This document shows, one piece after another, positions 63,402 through 64,000 of a DNA stretch of 64,000 nt. Source of the DNA: Rosenbergiella metrosideri. Its GTDB lineage: Bacteria > Pseudomonadota > Gammaproteobacteria > Enterobacterales > Enterobacteriaceae. The stretch spans positions 236,677-300,676 of the forward strand of contig NZ_JALBCV010000002.1 in the NCBI RefSeq assembly GCF_022602565.1, given 5' to 3'. Numbering within the stretch: the stretch's first letter is position 1; the number at the start of each line of letters is the position of its first letter. The position numbers were made by a program, and so were the translations under genes. The notes below the pieces were generated by a model. That model was not told where the DNA came from and searched no databases. It was given only the letters and a program-made list of their open reading frames with translations.

Positions 63402-64000
63402 ATGACACCGACCATCGACCTTCTTCGCCAGCACCGCTCTATTCGCCATTTTAGCGATGCCCCCATCAGCGCAGAACACCGTGAAGCGATCCTGTTAGCA
63501 GCTCAATCAGCGTCTACCTCAAGTTTATTACAATGCGCGTCGGTGGTAAGGATAACGGATAAAGATAAACGCCAGCGTTTGGCTGAATTTGCAGGCGACC
63601 AATCATGGGTGGTTGAGGCCGCCGAATTTTGGGTACTGTGTGCTGACTTTAACCGACACAAGCAAATCAGTGAACATGCGGAGTTAGGCTATGCCGAACA
63701 ATTGATTTTGGGGTGTGTCGATACGGCACTGTTAGCCCAAAATGCGATGGTGGCGGCGGAATCACTCGGCTTAGGGGGTGTTTTCATAGGCGGCCTACGA
63801 AACCAACCGCAAGCGGTAAGTGAGTTGCTGGATCTGCCTAAATTTGTCTTACCGTTATTTGGACTCTGCCTCGGTTGGCCAACAGATACCCCTGAACTCA
63901 AGCCGCGTATGCCGCTCTCAATGCTTGTGCATGAAAATCGCTACCAGCCGATCGAAACTGAAACGCTCGCGGCCTACGACCAACAACTATTAGAGTATTA
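63402..64000 (+). CDS. nfsA: Oxygen-insensitive NADPH nitroreductase NfsA, N-terminal part
   Basis: FMN-dependent nitroreductase that reduces nitroaromatics and quinones by two electrons. The ATG at 63402 has TGGAGTG 6 bp upstream; the frame is open to the window end (199 full codons of about 240 expected), so the 3' end is cut off. Visible parts: TIDLLRQHRSIRHFSDAPI, AAQSASTSSLLQC with FMN-binding Ser residues, ILGCVDTALLAQNAMVAAESLGLGGVFIGGLRN, and PLFGLCLGWP. Arranged head-to-head with grxA. Confidence 0.95.
   Translation, partial: MTPTIDLLRQHRSIRHFSDAPISAEHREAILLAAQSASTSSLLQCASVVRITDKDKRQRLAEFAGDQSWVVEAAEFWVLCADFNRHKQISEHAELGYAEQLILGCVDTALLAQNAMVAAESLGLGGVFIGGLRNQPQAVSELLDLPKFVLPLFGLCLGWPTDTPELKPRMPLSMLVHENRYQPIETETLAAYDQQLLEY

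Noticed and set aside
1-64000. Prophage, CRISPR array, toxin-antitoxin, restriction or other defence island
   Set aside because: No such genes or regularly spaced repeats are present; nearly all coding sequence matches housekeeping families.

Overview
The window reads as one stretch of an Enterobacterales chromosome, most like the Erwiniaceae side of the order (Rosenbergiella- or Tatumella-like). I infer this from protein similarity to E. coli combined with a moderate GC content, many lost genes and a divergent idi; the genus is not proven. Most of the gene order follows the 16.5-19.5 minute region of E. coli: tolA-tolB-pal-cpoB, tRNA-Lys, pnuC, aroG, gpmA, gal, modF, acrZ, ybhA, pgl, bio, uvrB, ybhK, moa, ybhL, ybhQ, rhlE, then dinG, ybiB, rlmF, dps, rhtA, ompX, mntS, mntR, ybiT, moeBA, dacC, ybjG, ybjL, grxA, nfsA. 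Against that backbone several genes are missing from their usual places (nadA, zitB, galE, modE, modABC, glnHPQ).

Region by region. 1-3714 is the Tol-Pal envelope operon, with tolA cut by the window edge. 3802-4531 is a tRNA-Lys operon of three identical genes followed by a 169-170 bp tandem repeat that carries the last 18 bases of the tRNA. 4552-7344 holds a DUF3750 membrane-anchored protein, pnuC behind a perfect NadR palindrome, and aroG. 7370-10387 is an AT-rich insertion between the convergent genes aroG and gpmA. It carries a GT8 lipopolysaccharide glycosyltransferase, a WaaL-type O-antigen ligase and a broken IS3-type transposase, and is bounded by a 14 bp direct repeat made from the old shared terminator. 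10407-14517 is gpmA and galTKM with two GalR-type operators. 14964-18712 holds modF, acrZ, ybhA and pgl. 18815-23799 is the divergent biotin cluster bioA / bioBFCD around a BirA operator. An orphan ABC ATPase overlaps the end of bioD. uvrB follows with LexA and DnaA sites, then ybhK and moaABCDE.

31151-35331 holds a DUF1615 lipoprotein, ybhL, ybhQ and rhlE. 35336-46223 is a mosaic: dusC, yohD, pbpG, bglX and a frameshifted yohO, which in E. coli lie together near 48 minutes, are mixed with a YhhS-like MFS carrier, ldtB, a DUF3772 MscS channel and idi. 46370-51536 carries a GNAT acetyltransferase, SOS-controlled dinG, ybiB, rlmF and dps. 51652-56835 carries rhtA, ompX, a 48-codon mntS with its MntR box, mntR, an hns gene and the ABC-F gene ybiT. 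56855-64000 carries moeA-moeB, dacC, ybjG, ybjL, grxA and a truncated nfsA.

The themes are envelope upkeep (Tol-Pal, LdtB, PBP7, PBP6, YbjG, WaaL), cofactor synthesis (biotin, molybdopterin, NAD precursor uptake) and DNA repair or stress (UvrB, DinG, Dps). I did not find a defence system, prophage or CRISPR array. The least ordinary pieces are the tRNA-tail repeat, the terminator-bounded LPS insertion, the short mntS and acrZ genes, and the yohO frameshift at an A7T7 tract.
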